A stretch of DNA of 64,000 bases. Origin: Pseudoxanthomonas sp. JBR18. Lineage in GTDB: Bacteria > Pseudomonadota > Gammaproteobacteria > Xanthomonadales > Xanthomonadaceae. A program made the translations under genes and the position numbers. The stretch lies in contig NZ_CP116339.1 in NCBI RefSeq assembly GCF_028198165.1, positions 4,037,001-4,101,000 on the forward strand, given 5' to 3'. Below the pieces are notes generated by a model. It saw only the letters and a program-made list of their open reading frames with translations, searched no databases and had not been told where the DNA came from. Below, piece after piece: positions 7,831 to 19,262 of the stretch (position 1 is its first letter; each line of letters opens with the position of its first letter).

Positions 7831-8274
7831 ATGACTGTCCTGTCCCGATTTCGCTTCGTTTTGGCCCCGGTCGTGGCCGCCCTGGCACTGAGCGCCTGCG
7901 GCGGCAGCGGGGATCACACCGCCAACAGCCGCGCCGAGCGGATGAAGCCGGCAACCTCCGTCACCACCCTGCAGGTGAGCATGCGCCAGGCGCCAGGCGC
8001 ACCGGTCGGGATCGGGCCGGATGGCACGCTCAAGATCGACGATGTGGAACTGCCGCAGCCGGCCGACAAACGCGCCGAATTGCAGCATTACTTCGGTCTG
8101 CTGCAGATGCGCCGCCAGGCGGTGCTGGACCAGTTCCAGGCCAATGGCGGCGCAACGATCACCATCGCCCCCGATGCGCAGCTCAAGCCGCTGCAGGCAC
8201 AGCTGCTGGCCGATTTCCCGGAACTGCGTCCGTACAAGGACAGCATGCAGACCATCCGCCTGGAAGCGCGTTAG
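7831..8274 (+). CDS. Small lipoprotein, distantly YggN-like
   Basis: 147 residues from ATG 7831. The signal peptide ends in the lipobox LSAC (about 17-20). The segment IGPDGTLKIDDVELPQPADKR parallels the DPDG/ITPDG core of the YggN-like protein just upstream, so the two may be distant paralogues, though this one is shorter. A bidirectional terminator follows. No function can be given; it is probably tethered to the inner or outer membrane. Confidence 0.6.
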   Translation: MTVLSRFRFVLAPVVAALALSACGGSGDHTANSRAERMKPATSVTTLQVSMRQAPGAPVGIGPDGTLKIDDVELPQPADKRAELQHYFGLLQMRRQAVLDQFQANGGATITIAPDAQLKPLQAQLLADFPELRPYKDSMQTIRLEAR

Positions 8275-8284
8275 GTCACCCCAT

Positions 8285-8317
8285 AAAAAAGCCGGCGGGA
8301 TCACCCCGCCGGCTTTC
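8285..8317. terminator. Bidirectional rho-independent terminator
   Basis: GCCGGCGGG (8291-8299) pairs with CCCGCCGGC, with an A-run on the left (AAAAAA at 8285-8290) and a TTT run on the right. It serves the plus-strand lipoprotein gene and the minus-strand fumC, which converge here. Confidence 0.85.
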
Positions 8318-8350
8318 TCACGCCCGGCAACCGTCCGGTGTCAGGCGATC

Positions 8351-9736
<1,386 letters not shown>

Positions 9737-9868
9737 CAGCGTGTTTCCTTCTGGATAAAAGGCTACGGCTGGCACGCGGTGGTCAGTCCGCAACGGCTGG
9801 CGAGGAGCGGCGAAGGATACGCCGCGGGGCGTGACATGGGCGACAGGGGTAAACTGTGCGGCCCTTGA

Positions 9869-11305
<1,437 letters not shown>

Positions 11306-11452
11306 GGAAGAACCCCGAATCTCAGCGAACAGGGTCAAACCTGGCTTCCATCGTGACGCTGGCTGCCGTCTGGGCGGCGGCGCTTCACCGACAGCTTCGG
11401 ATCTCAGCCGGCAGCCGCCATGCGCTGCTGTGGCAATACAAGGACTTCACGT

Positions 11453-12631
11453 ATGCAAGCACTCGAAGGACAAACGCAGGCCTCTTGGCGACTAGCAGTC
11501 AAAGCCGCGTTTCACGCCTTCCTGCTTTCCAGGCTCATCATTTTCTTGGTCGCCGCAACCACCGTGGCCTTTGTCCAACAATGGCCTGCACCGGGACAGG
11601 AGAGCGGCCAGACCAAGCTCGACATCCTCAAGCCCGATGTGCTCCATGCGCTCATGGCCCACGTGATCTCCAACGATGCTGGCTGGTACGCATCGATTGC
11701 GCAGAGTGGTTACGAAGCACGCCCCTTTGACACGAGCCAGCAAGCCAATTGGGCGTTTTTCCCGCTACACCCCTTGTTATGGCGTTTGCTGACGGCCACC
11801 GGAATTTCGCCGGCCCTTGCTGGACTGTTACTTGCCAACCTCCTGTTTTTCGTGGGAATGGTTCAGCTTCATCGATGGATGCAGCTGAAAGCGGGAGCTT
11901 CCGTAGCGGACCGCGCCACGCTGTGCCTTGCCATGTTTCCCACGGCCTACTTCTTTTCCCTGCCGTGGACAGAATCGCTATTTCTGTTTTTATCGGCCTC
12001 AATTCTTGTGGGACTGCAGCGCGGTCGCTGGGGCGCGGCGGCATTGGCAGGATCGCTCGTGACAGGAACGCGGGCGATCGGCGTTCTATTCGCTCCATTG
12101 GCCTGGATGATGGCGCGTCAGGATGCAAGGACCGGCTGGGTGCAGCGCTGGATATGGCCGGCCTGCTATGGCCTCGGCCTGATCGTGTTCATGAGCATCC
12201 TGTGGCACAAGACGGGTAATGCATTGGCCTTCTCCGACATCCAGATCACCTGGGGCCGCGGTGGCGGAGGGGGAATGACAAAAGAGCTGCGTCGCTGGCT
12301 AAAGGACCCCTCCATCGTCGCCCACGCTTGGAACGTTCGCTGGATCAACTACCCCAGCCTGCTGATGGCACTGGCTGCAACATGGGCACTCTGGCGCCAG
12401 CGCGAGCGAGCACTCGCAACGTTTGTCTTGCTCTCGGTCTTGATCCCGTGGGCAAGCGGCAGCCTGATGAGCATGGCCCGTTATGTGATGTCCTGCCCGC
12501 CAATTTTCCTCGTGCTGGGCGTTTGGCTTGCTCAACCGAGGACCTGGGCGACCTGGATGGCGGTCAGCGCCTGCATGTTGGCTTGGTTGACCCATTATTT
12601 TGTATTGGGCGCCAACTTTGCTGGCGCCTGA
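11453..12631 (+). CDS. PIG-V-like membrane mannosyltransferase
   Basis: 392 residues from ATG 11453, with AAGGA at 11440-11444. About nine hydrophobic segments are present. The first periplasmic loop holds NDAGWYASIAQSGYEARPF, followed by NWAFFPLHPLLWR and PTAYFFSLPWTESLFLFLS, the motif set of GT-C glycosyltransferases of the PIG-V/GPI mannosyltransferase II family. Bacterial homologues are presumed to transfer mannose from a polyprenyl donor to an unknown acceptor. Base composition is visibly less GC-rich than in purB and roxA on either side, suggesting later arrival. Substrate unknown. Confidence 0.7.
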   Translation: MQALEGQTQASWRLAVKAAFHAFLLSRLIIFLVAATTVAFVQQWPAPGQESGQTKLDILKPDVLHALMAHVISNDAGWYASIAQSGYEARPFDTSQQANWAFFPLHPLLWRLLTATGISPALAGLLLANLLFFVGMVQLHRWMQLKAGASVADRATLCLAMFPTAYFFSLPWTESLFLFLSASILVGLQRGRWGAAALAGSLVTGTRAIGVLFAPLAWMMARQDARTGWVQRWIWPACYGLGLIVFMSILWHKTGNALAFSDIQITWGRGGGGGMTKELRRWLKDPSIVAHAWNVRWINYPSLLMALAATWALWRQRERALATFVLLSVLIPWASGSLMSMARYVMSCPPIFLVLGVWLAQPRTWATWMAVSACMLAWLTHYFVLGANFAGA

Positions 12632-12650
12632 ACTGTCCGAGACCACGCCG

Positions 12651-13859
12651 ATGAATAAACTCCCTCCAATCGAGGTCGACGCCACAAAGCTGCCACCGCT
12701 GGGGATGCCGCCGCAGGTGTTCCTGCGTGACTACTGGCAGAAGCGTCCGCTGCTGATCCGCAACGCTTTCCCGGGCTTCGTCTCGCCGATCGAGCCGGGC
12801 GATCTGGCCGGCCTGGCCTGCGAAGAGGCAGCGCTGTCGCGCCTGATCGTGCATGACCGCAATCGGGATGCCTGGTCAGTGCGCAGCGGCCCGTTCGAAG
12901 AGGACGAATTCCCGGGCATGCCCGACCACGACTGGACCCTGCTGGTGCAGGACGTGGACAAGTGGGATCCGGACATCGCCGCGCTGCTGGAGGCCTTTGC
13001 CTTCCTGCCGCGCTGGCGGATCGACGACATCATGGTCAGCTTCGCGGCCACCGGCGGTTCGGTCGGCGCGCACGTGGACCAGTACGACGTGTTCCTGCTG
13101 CAGGCGCACGGCCATCGCCGCTGGCAGATCGATGCCTCGCCCAATCCGCCGCTGGCTTTCCGCGACGATGTCGAGCTCAAGCTGCTGCGCCAGTTCAGCC
13201 CCACCCACGACTGGGTGCTGGCGCCGGGCGACATGCTGTACCTCCCGCCAGGCGTCCCCCATCACGGCGTGGCCGAAGACCCGTGCCTGACTTTCTCGGT
13301 CGGCATGCGCGCGCCCTCGGCCGCCGAACTGATCGGCGATTACCTCGACACCCTGGTCGCCGATGCCGACGAGGCGATCCGTTACCAGGACCGGGACCTC
13401 GCCGCGCCAACCGACCCGAACGAGATCGATGCCGCCGCGATGGGGCGCGTGGTCGAAGCGCTCAACGCCCTGCGTATGAACGACCCGGATCGGCTGGGTG
13501 AGTGGTTCGGCCGTTTCATCACCACTTATCGCAGTGCCGGAGAAGCCGCGGTGCCCGAACTGGCGCCGGACCACGCCGAACTGGAGACCGCCCTGGCGCA
13601 AGGCGCGGTGCTGCAGCGCCACCCCATGACCCGCATGGCCTGGCGCCGGGCGGCCCGGGGCGCGGTCCTGTTCGCCAGCGGCCAGGCGCTGCCCATGTCG
13701 GTGCGCGATGCCCGCGCCCTGGCCGCCGCCGCCGAGCTGGATGCAGCCGCATACCAGACCTTAGGCGAACAGGGCCGCCAGGCGGTTTCGGCTCTGGTAA
13801 CGTCCGGCCATTACGTGCTGCCCGGGACCGATGACGATGACGAGTTCGACGCCGCTTGA
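12651..13859 (+). CDS. roxA: Ribosomal protein uL16 arginine 3-hydroxylase (RoxA/YcfD)
   Basis: 402 residues from ATG 12651. The cupin/JmjC-like core has the iron-binding HxD at His141 and Asp143 (GAHVDQYD) and the distal His in GVPHHGVAED (204/205). The N-terminal block FLRDYWQKRPLLIRNAFPGF matches YcfD/RoxA enzymes, which are 2-oxoglutarate- and Fe(II)-dependent oxygenases hydroxylating an arginine of ribosomal protein uL16. A winged-helix-like C-terminal part (about 290-395) is present. The 3' end overlaps the next gene by 29 bases in another frame. Confidence 0.93.
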   Translation: MNKLPPIEVDATKLPPLGMPPQVFLRDYWQKRPLLIRNAFPGFVSPIEPGDLAGLACEEAALSRLIVHDRNRDAWSVRSGPFEEDEFPGMPDHDWTLLVQDVDKWDPDIAALLEAFAFLPRWRIDDIMVSFAATGGSVGAHVDQYDVFLLQAHGHRRWQIDASPNPPLAFRDDVELKLLRQFSPTHDWVLAPGDMLYLPPGVPHHGVAEDPCLTFSVGMRAPSAAELIGDYLDTLVADADEAIRYQDRDLAAPTDPNEIDAAAMGRVVEALNALRMNDPDRLGEWFGRFITTYRSAGEAAVPELAPDHAELETALAQGAVLQRHPMTRMAWRRAARGAVLFASGQALPMSVRDARALAAAAELDAAAYQTLGEQGRQAVSALVTSGHYVLPGTDDDDEFDAA

Positions 13860-14283
13860 GTTCACCCTGCGCCCTGCTTCCTTCAGCGCCGACCGCGAGG
13901 CCCTGCGCTGGGTCCGCGAATCGGTGTTCGTGACCGAGCAGCACGCGCCGCTGGACACCGAATGGGACTCGATGGATCCGGAGGGCGAGCACATGCTGGC
14001 GGTCGACGCGCATGGCGCGCCCATCGGCACCGCCCGGCTGACCCCCGATGGCCGCTTCAGCCGCCTGGCCGTGCTCAAGCCCTGGCGCGGCAAGGGCGTG
14101 GGCGAGGCCCTGCTCAAGGCCATGATCGACCAGGCCCGTGCGCACGGCTGGGCCACGCTCAATCTCTACGCCCAGGTCGCCAACGAGAGCTTCTACGCCC
14201 GCCACGGATTCGTGGCCATCGGCGAGCCGTTCGACGATGTCGGCATTCCGCACCAGTACATGCGCCTGGACCTGCGCCACTGA
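13831..14283 (+). CDS. GNAT-family N-acetyltransferase (ElaA/YjcF-like)
   Basis: 150 residues. Acetyl-CoA binding motif A is readable as LAVLKPWRGKGVGEALLKAM (about 84-103), preceded by IGTARLTPDGRFSR and followed by NESFYARHGF, as in small GNAT proteins annotated YjcF or ElaA. The start is uncertain by two codons (13831 or 13837); either lies inside the end of roxA, so translation is probably coupled. Acceptor unknown; proximity to roxA hints at, but does not show, a ribosome or translation-linked target. Confidence 0.85.
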   Translation: MTMTSSTPLEFTLRPASFSADREALRWVRESVFVTEQHAPLDTEWDSMDPEGEHMLAVDAHGAPIGTARLTPDGRFSRLAVLKPWRGKGVGEALLKAMIDQARAHGWATLNLYAQVANESFYARHGFVAIGEPFDDVGIPHQYMRLDLRH

Positions 14284-14287
14284 CGCC

Positions 14288-14758
14288 ATGGAAGTCGAAC
14301 ACCTGGCCCAGGCCGTCGAGGTCGTCACGGCCCTGGCGGTCGACACCCGCAGCCTGCTGTGCATCTACACCCGCGACCTGGACCCGGGCCTGTTCGACGC
14401 GCCAGCGGTCCTCGAGGCGCTGCGCGGGCTGGCCGTGCGCCAGCGTGGGGCCGAGATCCGGATCCTGCTGCAGGACCCCGGGATTCCACAGCGCGCCAAT
14501 GCGCCCCTCCTCCCCCTGGCCCAGCGGCTCCCCAGCAGTTTCCTGCTGCGCGCCATCGACGAGCCCGTGGACCGCGCCTACGCGGCCGCCTTCGTCGCCA
14601 GCGACGGCGGTGGCTATTACTTTCGCCCGCTCGGGCATCGCTTCGATGGCGAAGCCGATCTGCACGCCCCGGGGCGCAGTCGCCAGCTGCGTGAGGAATT
14701 CGGCCGCTTCTGGGAGCGCGCCCGCGCCTGTACGGAGCTGCGCGCCCTTGGTCTTTAA
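14288..14758 (+). CDS. DUF7931-like protein
   Basis: 156 residues, starting four bases after the GNAT gene stop. It has alternating hydrophobic strands and helices (RSLLCIYTRDLDPGLF, AEIRILLQDP, PSSFLLRAID, YYFRPLGHRFDGEADLH), suggesting a phospholipase D-like or nucleotide-binding alpha/beta fold without evident catalytic residues. The pattern resembles DUF7931, a domain I recall occurring next to or fused with GNAT acetyltransferases. No function is assigned. It is the last gene of the roxA-GNAT run. Confidence 0.65.
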   Translation: MEVEHLAQAVEVVTALAVDTRSLLCIYTRDLDPGLFDAPAVLEALRGLAVRQRGAEIRILLQDPGIPQRANAPLLPLAQRLPSSFLLRAIDEPVDRAYAAAFVASDGGGYYFRPLGHRFDGEADLHAPGRSRQLREEFGRFWERARACTELRALGL

Positions 14759-14850
14759 GGGTTCATCTGCAATGTCCCGCATAGTGGGTCATTGCACGGA
14801 CACACCTGCCCGATCCCACGCCCGGACCCGCCCGGATTCAGGCCGAAGCC

Positions 14851-14888
14851 TATAATTTGCTGGTTTGTCGGCGGGCGGAATGCCCGCC
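14851..14888 (+). promoter_or_regulatory. sucA promoter -10 and leader hairpin
   Basis: A perfect TATAAT lies at 14851-14856, about 98 bases before the sucA start, without a good -35. In the leader GGCGGGC (14870-14876) pairs with GCCCGCC (14882-14888) around a five-base loop. The hairpin is too early to mask the ribosome site. Confidence 0.5.
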
Positions 14889-14954
14889 AACCGGCTGCAA
14901 CCGGGCCGGCCACCGAGCCACTTTTTCCCCACAAAGACGCCGTAGGCAACCACC

Positions 14955-17783
14955 GTGGACAATCTTCTCAAGCAGTTTGTGCAGACCTCCCAGCTCAACG
15001 GCGGAAGCGCCGCCTACGTGGAGGATCTGTACGAGCAGTACCTCGTCGCGCCGGACAGCGTGGATCCCAAGTGGAAGGCCTTCTTTGACGGCTTCCAGGG
15101 CCGTGAGGCCGGCGACGTCCCCCATTCGGCCGCCATCGAGCACATCACCCAGGCCTCCAAACTGGCCGCCAACGCGGCCAATGGCGCGTCGCCCTCGGAT
15201 GAACGCGAGCGCCACGTCGGCCGCCTGATCACCGCCTACCGCTCGCGCGGCCACCTGGGCGCCAAGGTCGATCCGCTCAACCTGACCGACCCGGTCAATC
15301 CGCCGGACCTGAGCCTGGACTGGCACACCCTGTCCGAGCGTGACCTGGACAGCGAGTTCAGCACGGGCGGCGTCGCCGGCCAGTCGCGCATGGTGCTGCG
15401 CGACCTGCTCGCGCGCCTGCAGGCGACCTACACCGGCTCGATCGGTGCCGAGTTCATGCATATCCCCGACCACGACCAGCGCAAGTGGTGGTACCAGCGC
15501 CTGGAACAGGCCGGCGGCAACTACGGTCTGGACACCGAGACCCGCAAGCGCACGCTGGAGCGGCTCACCGCCGCGGAAGGCCTGGAGCGCTACCTGCACA
15601 CCAAGTACGTGGGCCAGAAGCGTTTCTCGCTGGAGGGCGGCGATTCGCTGATCCCGATGATGGACCAGCTGCTGCGCCGCAGCGGCACCGACGGCATGCG
15701 CGACATCGCCGTGGGCATGGCCCACCGCGGCCGCCTCAACGTGCTGGTCAACACCCTGGGCAAGAACCCGCGCAAGCTCTTCGACGAGTTCGAAGGCAAG
15801 TTCGAGCACGCCCACGACGACCGCGCCCACACCGGCGATGTGAAGTACCACATGGGGTTCTCGGCCGACGTGGCCACCCCGGGCGGTCCGGTCCACCTGG
15901 CCCTGGCCTTCAATCCCTCGCACCTGGAAATCGTCGACCCGGTGGTCGCCGGCTCCGTGCGTTCGCGCCAGGAGCGCTACAGCGACACCGATCGCAGCCA
16001 CGTGCTGCCGGTCCTGATCCACGGCGACGCGGCCTTCGCCGGCCAGGGCGTGGTCATGGAACTGCTGCAGATGTCCCAGGCCCGCGGTTTCGCCATCGGC
16101 GGCACCGTGCACATCGTGATCAACAACCAGGTCGGCTTCACCACCAGCGCCCGCGACGACGCGCGCTCGACCCTGTACTGCACCGACGTGGCCAAGATGG
16201 TCGGCGCCCCGGTGCTGCACGTGAATGGTGACGATCCGGAAGCGGTGGTGTTCTGCGCCAACCTGGCCTATGAATTCCGCCAGCAGTTCAAGAAGGACGT
16301 GGTCATCGACCTGGTCTGCTACCGCCGCTGGGGCCACAACGAGGCCGACGAGCCGGCCGCGACCCAGCCGCTGATGTACCAGGTGATCCGCAAGCACAAG
16401 ACCACGCGCGAGCTGTACGCCGCGCAGCTGGAGCAGGCCGGGGTCATCGCCGACGGCGAAGCCAAGACGATGGTGGACACTTACCGCGACAAGCTCGATT
16501 CCGGCGCGTATACCACCGAGCTGGCCAAGCCCGAGCGTGACCCGCTGGCCATCGACTGGTCCAAATACCTGTCGGGCAAGCTCTCCGATCCGGTGGATAC
16601 CACGGTCAAGCCGGGCAAGCTGGCGCAGCTGGCCAAGATCATCAACACCATCCCCGAAGGCGTGCACCTGCATCCGCGCGTGGCCAAGATCTACGAGGAC
16701 CGCGCCAAGATGACCGAAGGCGAGCTGCCGGGCGACTGGGGCTTTGCCGAGAACCTGGCCTACGCCACCCTGCTGTCCGAGGGCCACACCCTGCGCCTGG
16801 TCGGCCAGGACGCGGGCCGCGGCACGTTCTTCCATCGCCACGCGATCCTCCACGACCAGAAGACCGACAGCTACTACCTGCCGCTGCGCCAGCTGGTCGA
16901 CGATCCGCAGGACGCCACCGTCATCGACTCGCTGCTGAGCGAGGAAGCGGTGATGGGCTTCGAGTATGGCTACTCCACCACCGACCCCAATGCCCTGTGC
17001 ATCTGGGAAGCGCAGTTCGGCGATTTCGCCAACGGCGCGCAGGTGGTGATCGACCAGTTCATCGCCGCCGGCGAAGCCAAGTGGGGCCGCATCACCGGCC
17101 TGGCGCTGTTCTTGCCGCACGGCTACGAAGGCCAGGGCCCCGAGCACAGCTCGGCGCGCCTGGAGCGCTTCCTGCAGCTGTGCGCCCTGGACAACATGCT
17201 GGTCTGCGTCCCGACCACTCCGGCCCAGGCCTTCCACATGATCCGCCGGCAGATGCGCATGACCACGCGCAAGCCGCTGATCGTGATGACGCCCAAGTCG
17301 CTGCTGCGCCACAAGCTGGCCGTGTCCAGCCTGGACGAGCTGGCCAACGGCGAGTTCCAGCAGCTGATCCCGGACGCCAAGGCCGACCCGAAGAAGGTCA
17401 AGCGCGTGGTTGCCTGCTCGGGCAAGGTCTACTACGACCTGGCCGAGGATGCCGCCAAGCGCGAGCAGGACGACGTGGCCATCCTGCGCGTGGAGCAGCT
17501 GTATCCGTTCCCGCGCGAACTGCTGGCCGCCGAGCTGAAGAAGTACAGCAAGGCCACCGACGTGGTCTGGTGCCAGGAAGAGCCGCAGAACCAGGGCGCG
17601 TGGTACCAGATCAAGCACCATCTGCAGGCCTGCCTGGGTCCCAAGCAGGAACTGCACTACGCCGGCCGTGCCCGTTCGCCCTCGCCTGCCGCCGGCCATT
17701 TCGCCGAGCACGTGGCCGAACAGCAGCAGCTGGTCGCCGATGCACTGGTCAACTCCTTCGGCGACGACGTCGTCGCCGAATAA
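14955..17783 (+). CDS. sucA: 2-oxoglutarate dehydrogenase E1 component
   Basis: 942 residues, the usual SucA length, beginning at a GTG codon (VDNLLKQF). The E1-specific N-terminal segment (AYVEDLYEQYL, then GRLITAYRSRGH) is followed by the thiamine diphosphate domain with VGMAHRGRLNVLVN and HGDAAFAGQGVVME, and the C-terminal transketolase-like domain with HGYEGQGPEHSSARLERFLQ. It decarboxylates 2-oxoglutarate and transfers the succinyl group to the lipoyl arm of SucB in the TCA cycle. sucB starts 48 bases downstream. Confidence 0.97.
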   Translation: MDNLLKQFVQTSQLNGGSAAYVEDLYEQYLVAPDSVDPKWKAFFDGFQGREAGDVPHSAAIEHITQASKLAANAANGASPSDERERHVGRLITAYRSRGHLGAKVDPLNLTDPVNPPDLSLDWHTLSERDLDSEFSTGGVAGQSRMVLRDLLARLQATYTGSIGAEFMHIPDHDQRKWWYQRLEQAGGNYGLDTETRKRTLERLTAAEGLERYLHTKYVGQKRFSLEGGDSLIPMMDQLLRRSGTDGMRDIAVGMAHRGRLNVLVNTLGKNPRKLFDEFEGKFEHAHDDRAHTGDVKYHMGFSADVATPGGPVHLALAFNPSHLEIVDPVVAGSVRSRQERYSDTDRSHVLPVLIHGDAAFAGQGVVMELLQMSQARGFAIGGTVHIVINNQVGFTTSARDDARSTLYCTDVAKMVGAPVLHVNGDDPEAVVFCANLAYEFRQQFKKDVVIDLVCYRRWGHNEADEPAATQPLMYQVIRKHKTTRELYAAQLEQAGVIADGEAKTMVDTYRDKLDSGAYTTELAKPERDPLAIDWSKYLSGKLSDPVDTTVKPGKLAQLAKIINTIPEGVHLHPRVAKIYEDRAKMTEGELPGDWGFAENLAYATLLSEGHTLRLVGQDAGRGTFFHRHAILHDQKTDSYYLPLRQLVDDPQDATVIDSLLSEEAVMGFEYGYSTTDPNALCIWEAQFGDFANGAQVVIDQFIAAGEAKWGRITGLALFLPHGYEGQGPEHSSARLERFLQLCALDNMLVCVPTTPAQAFHMIRRQMRMTTRKPLIVMTPKSLLRHKLAVSSLDELANGEFQQLIPDAKADPKKVKRVVACSGKVYYDLAEDAAKREQDDVAILRVEQLYPFPRELLAAELKKYSKATDVVWCQEEPQNQGAWYQIKHHLQACLGPKQELHYAGRARSPSPAAGHFAEHVAEQQQLVADALVNSFGDDVVAE

Positions 17784-17831
17784 CGCAGCACCTCCATACC
17801 TACCCGACGAGAAATCTAGGACGTTCCCCGC

Positions 17832-19049
17832 ATGGCAACCGAAGTCAAAGTTCCGGTACTTCCCGAATCCGTTTCCGACGCCACCATCGCAAGCTGGCAC
17901 AAGAAGGCCGGTGACGCCGTCAAGCGCGACGAGAACCTGGTGGACCTGGAGACCGACAAGGTCGTCCTGGAAGTGCCCTCGCCCGTCGATGGCGTGCTGA
18001 AGGAAATCAAGTTCCAGGAAGGCGACACCGTTACCTCCTCGCACCTGCTGGCCATCATCGAGGAAGGCGCCGCTGCCGAGGCCGCGCCGTCCAAGCCGGC
18101 CGAGGAAGAAGTGAAGCCGGCTGCCAAGGCCGACGCACCCAAGGCGGCCGAAGCACCGAAGGCCACCAAGGCCGAGGCGCCCAAGGCGGCCGGCGATACC
18201 GCTTCGCTGCCCCCGGGCGCGCGCTTCTCGGCCATCACCGAGGGCGTGGACCCGGCCCAGGTCGAAGGCACCGGCCGCCGCGGCGCGGTCACCAAGGAAG
18301 ACATCGTCAAGTTCGCCGCCGGCGGCGGCGTGGGCAAGGCCTCCGGCGCCCGTCCGGAAGAGCGCGTGCCGATGACGCGCGTGCGCAGGACCATCGCCAA
18401 GCGCCTGATGGAGTCCAAGAACTCCACCGCCATGCTGACCACCTTCAACGAGGTCAACCTCGCCAAGGTGTCGGCCGCGCGCAAGGAGCTGCAGGAAGAG
18501 TTCCAGAAGGCCCACGGCATCAAGCTGGGCTTCATGAGCTTCTTCGTGAAGGCCGCCGCCAACGCGCTGCAGCGCTTCCCGCTGGTCAACGCCTCCATCG
18601 ACGGCGACGACATCATCTACCACGGCTACAGCGACATTTCGATCGCCGTGTCGACCGACAAGGGCCTGGTGACCCCGGTGCTGCGCAACGTCGAGCGTCA
18701 GTCCTTCGCCGACGTCGAACAGGGCATCGCCGACTACGCCGCCAAGGCGCGCGCCGGCAAGCTGGGCCTGGACGACCTGCAGGGTGGCACCTTCACCATC
18801 ACCAATGGCGGCACCTTCGGCTCGCTGCTGTCCACGCCGATCATCAACCCGCCGCAGAGCGCCATCCTGGGCATGCACGCCATCAAGGAACGCCCGATCG
18901 CCGAGAACGGCCAGGTCGTGATCGCCCCGATGATGTACCTGGCGCTGTCCTACGATCACCGCATCATCGACGGCAAGGACTCGGTGCAGTTCCTGGTGGA
19001 CATCAAGAACCAGCTGGAAAACCCGGGCCGCATGCTGTTCGGTCTGTAA
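17832..19049 (+). CDS. sucB: Dihydrolipoyllysine-residue succinyltransferase, E2 component
   Basis: 405 residues. One lipoyl domain (1-75) carries the acceptor Lys43 in the [15 protein letters not shown] segment. An Ala/Lys/Pro-rich hinge (about 80-118) leads to the peripheral-subunit binding domain (about 120-160). The catalytic domain contains [18 protein letters not shown] and the active-site motif [13 protein letters not shown] with His376 and Asp380. It forms the core of the 2-oxoglutarate dehydrogenase complex and makes succinyl-CoA. It lies between sucA and lpd, which encode its partners. Confidence 0.97.
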   Translation: MATEVKVPVLPESVSDATIASWHKKAGDAVKRDENLVDLETDKVVLEVPSPVDGVLKEIKFQEGDTVTSSHLLAIIEEGAAAEAAPSKPAEEEVKPAAKADAPKAAEAPKATKAEAPKAAGDTASLPPGARFSAITEGVDPAQVEGTGRRGAVTKEDIVKFAAGGGVGKASGARPEERVPMTRVRRTIAKRLMESKNSTAMLTTFNEVNLAKVSAARKELQEEFQKAHGIKLGFMSFFVKAAANALQRFPLVNASIDGDDIIYHGYSDISIAVSTDKGLVTPVLRNVERQSFADVEQGIADYAAKARAGKLGLDDLQGGTFTITNGGTFGSLLSTPIINPPQSAILGMHAIKERPIAENGQVVIAPMMYLALSYDHRIIDGKDSVQFLVDIKNQLENPGRMLFGL

Positions 19050-19060
19050 CTGCCTTGAAG

Positions 19061-19118
19061 CCCCTCTCCCGACGGCGACCGAAGCAAGTCCCGTGGGAGA
19101 GAGGGGTTGGGGTGAGGG
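19061..19118. repeat. Palindromic CCCTCTCCC / GGGGTTGGGGTGAGGG repeat
   Basis: CCCCTCTCCC at 19061-19070 and GGGAGAGAGGGG around 19095-19106 can pair, followed by the tail TTGGGGTGAGGG. The same module occurs twice around the DUF559 frame near 39.5-40.0 kb. Here the hairpin is imperfect and no endonuclease gene is present. It lies just behind sucB. Confidence 0.6.
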
Positions 19119-19194
19119 CCGGACGAAGGCATTTCGCCGGAGACTCACCTCATATCAGGCAGCACTCGGCGCCAGGCCTGCCCTGCTCCGCCGA

Positions 19195-19243
19195 ACCCTC
19201 ATCCGGCGCTCAGCGCCACCTTCCCTCGAACACGGGGAAGGGA
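19195..19243. repeat. Second palindromic repeat between sucB and lpd
   Basis: CCCTCATCCGGCGCTCAGCG opens this element. GGCGCT pairs with AGCGCC (19205-19217), and CCTTCCC (19219-19225) with GGGAAGG (19235-19241). It resembles the CCCTCATCCG... variety of intergenic repeat common in proteobacteria. It ends about 20 bases before the lpd ATG, so its second hairpin lies close to the ribosome site GGAAAGGCAAAGGAAA. Confidence 0.5.
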
Positions 19244-19262
19244 AAGGCAAAGGAAATCTGAA

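Noticed and set aside
14850..19148. A minus-strand open frame of 1432 codons opposite sucA and sucB
   Set aside because: It mirrors the codon structure of two complete enzyme genes, is rich in His/Gly/Ala/Arg/Val/Leu as expected for an antisense frame in GC-rich DNA, and shows no motif.
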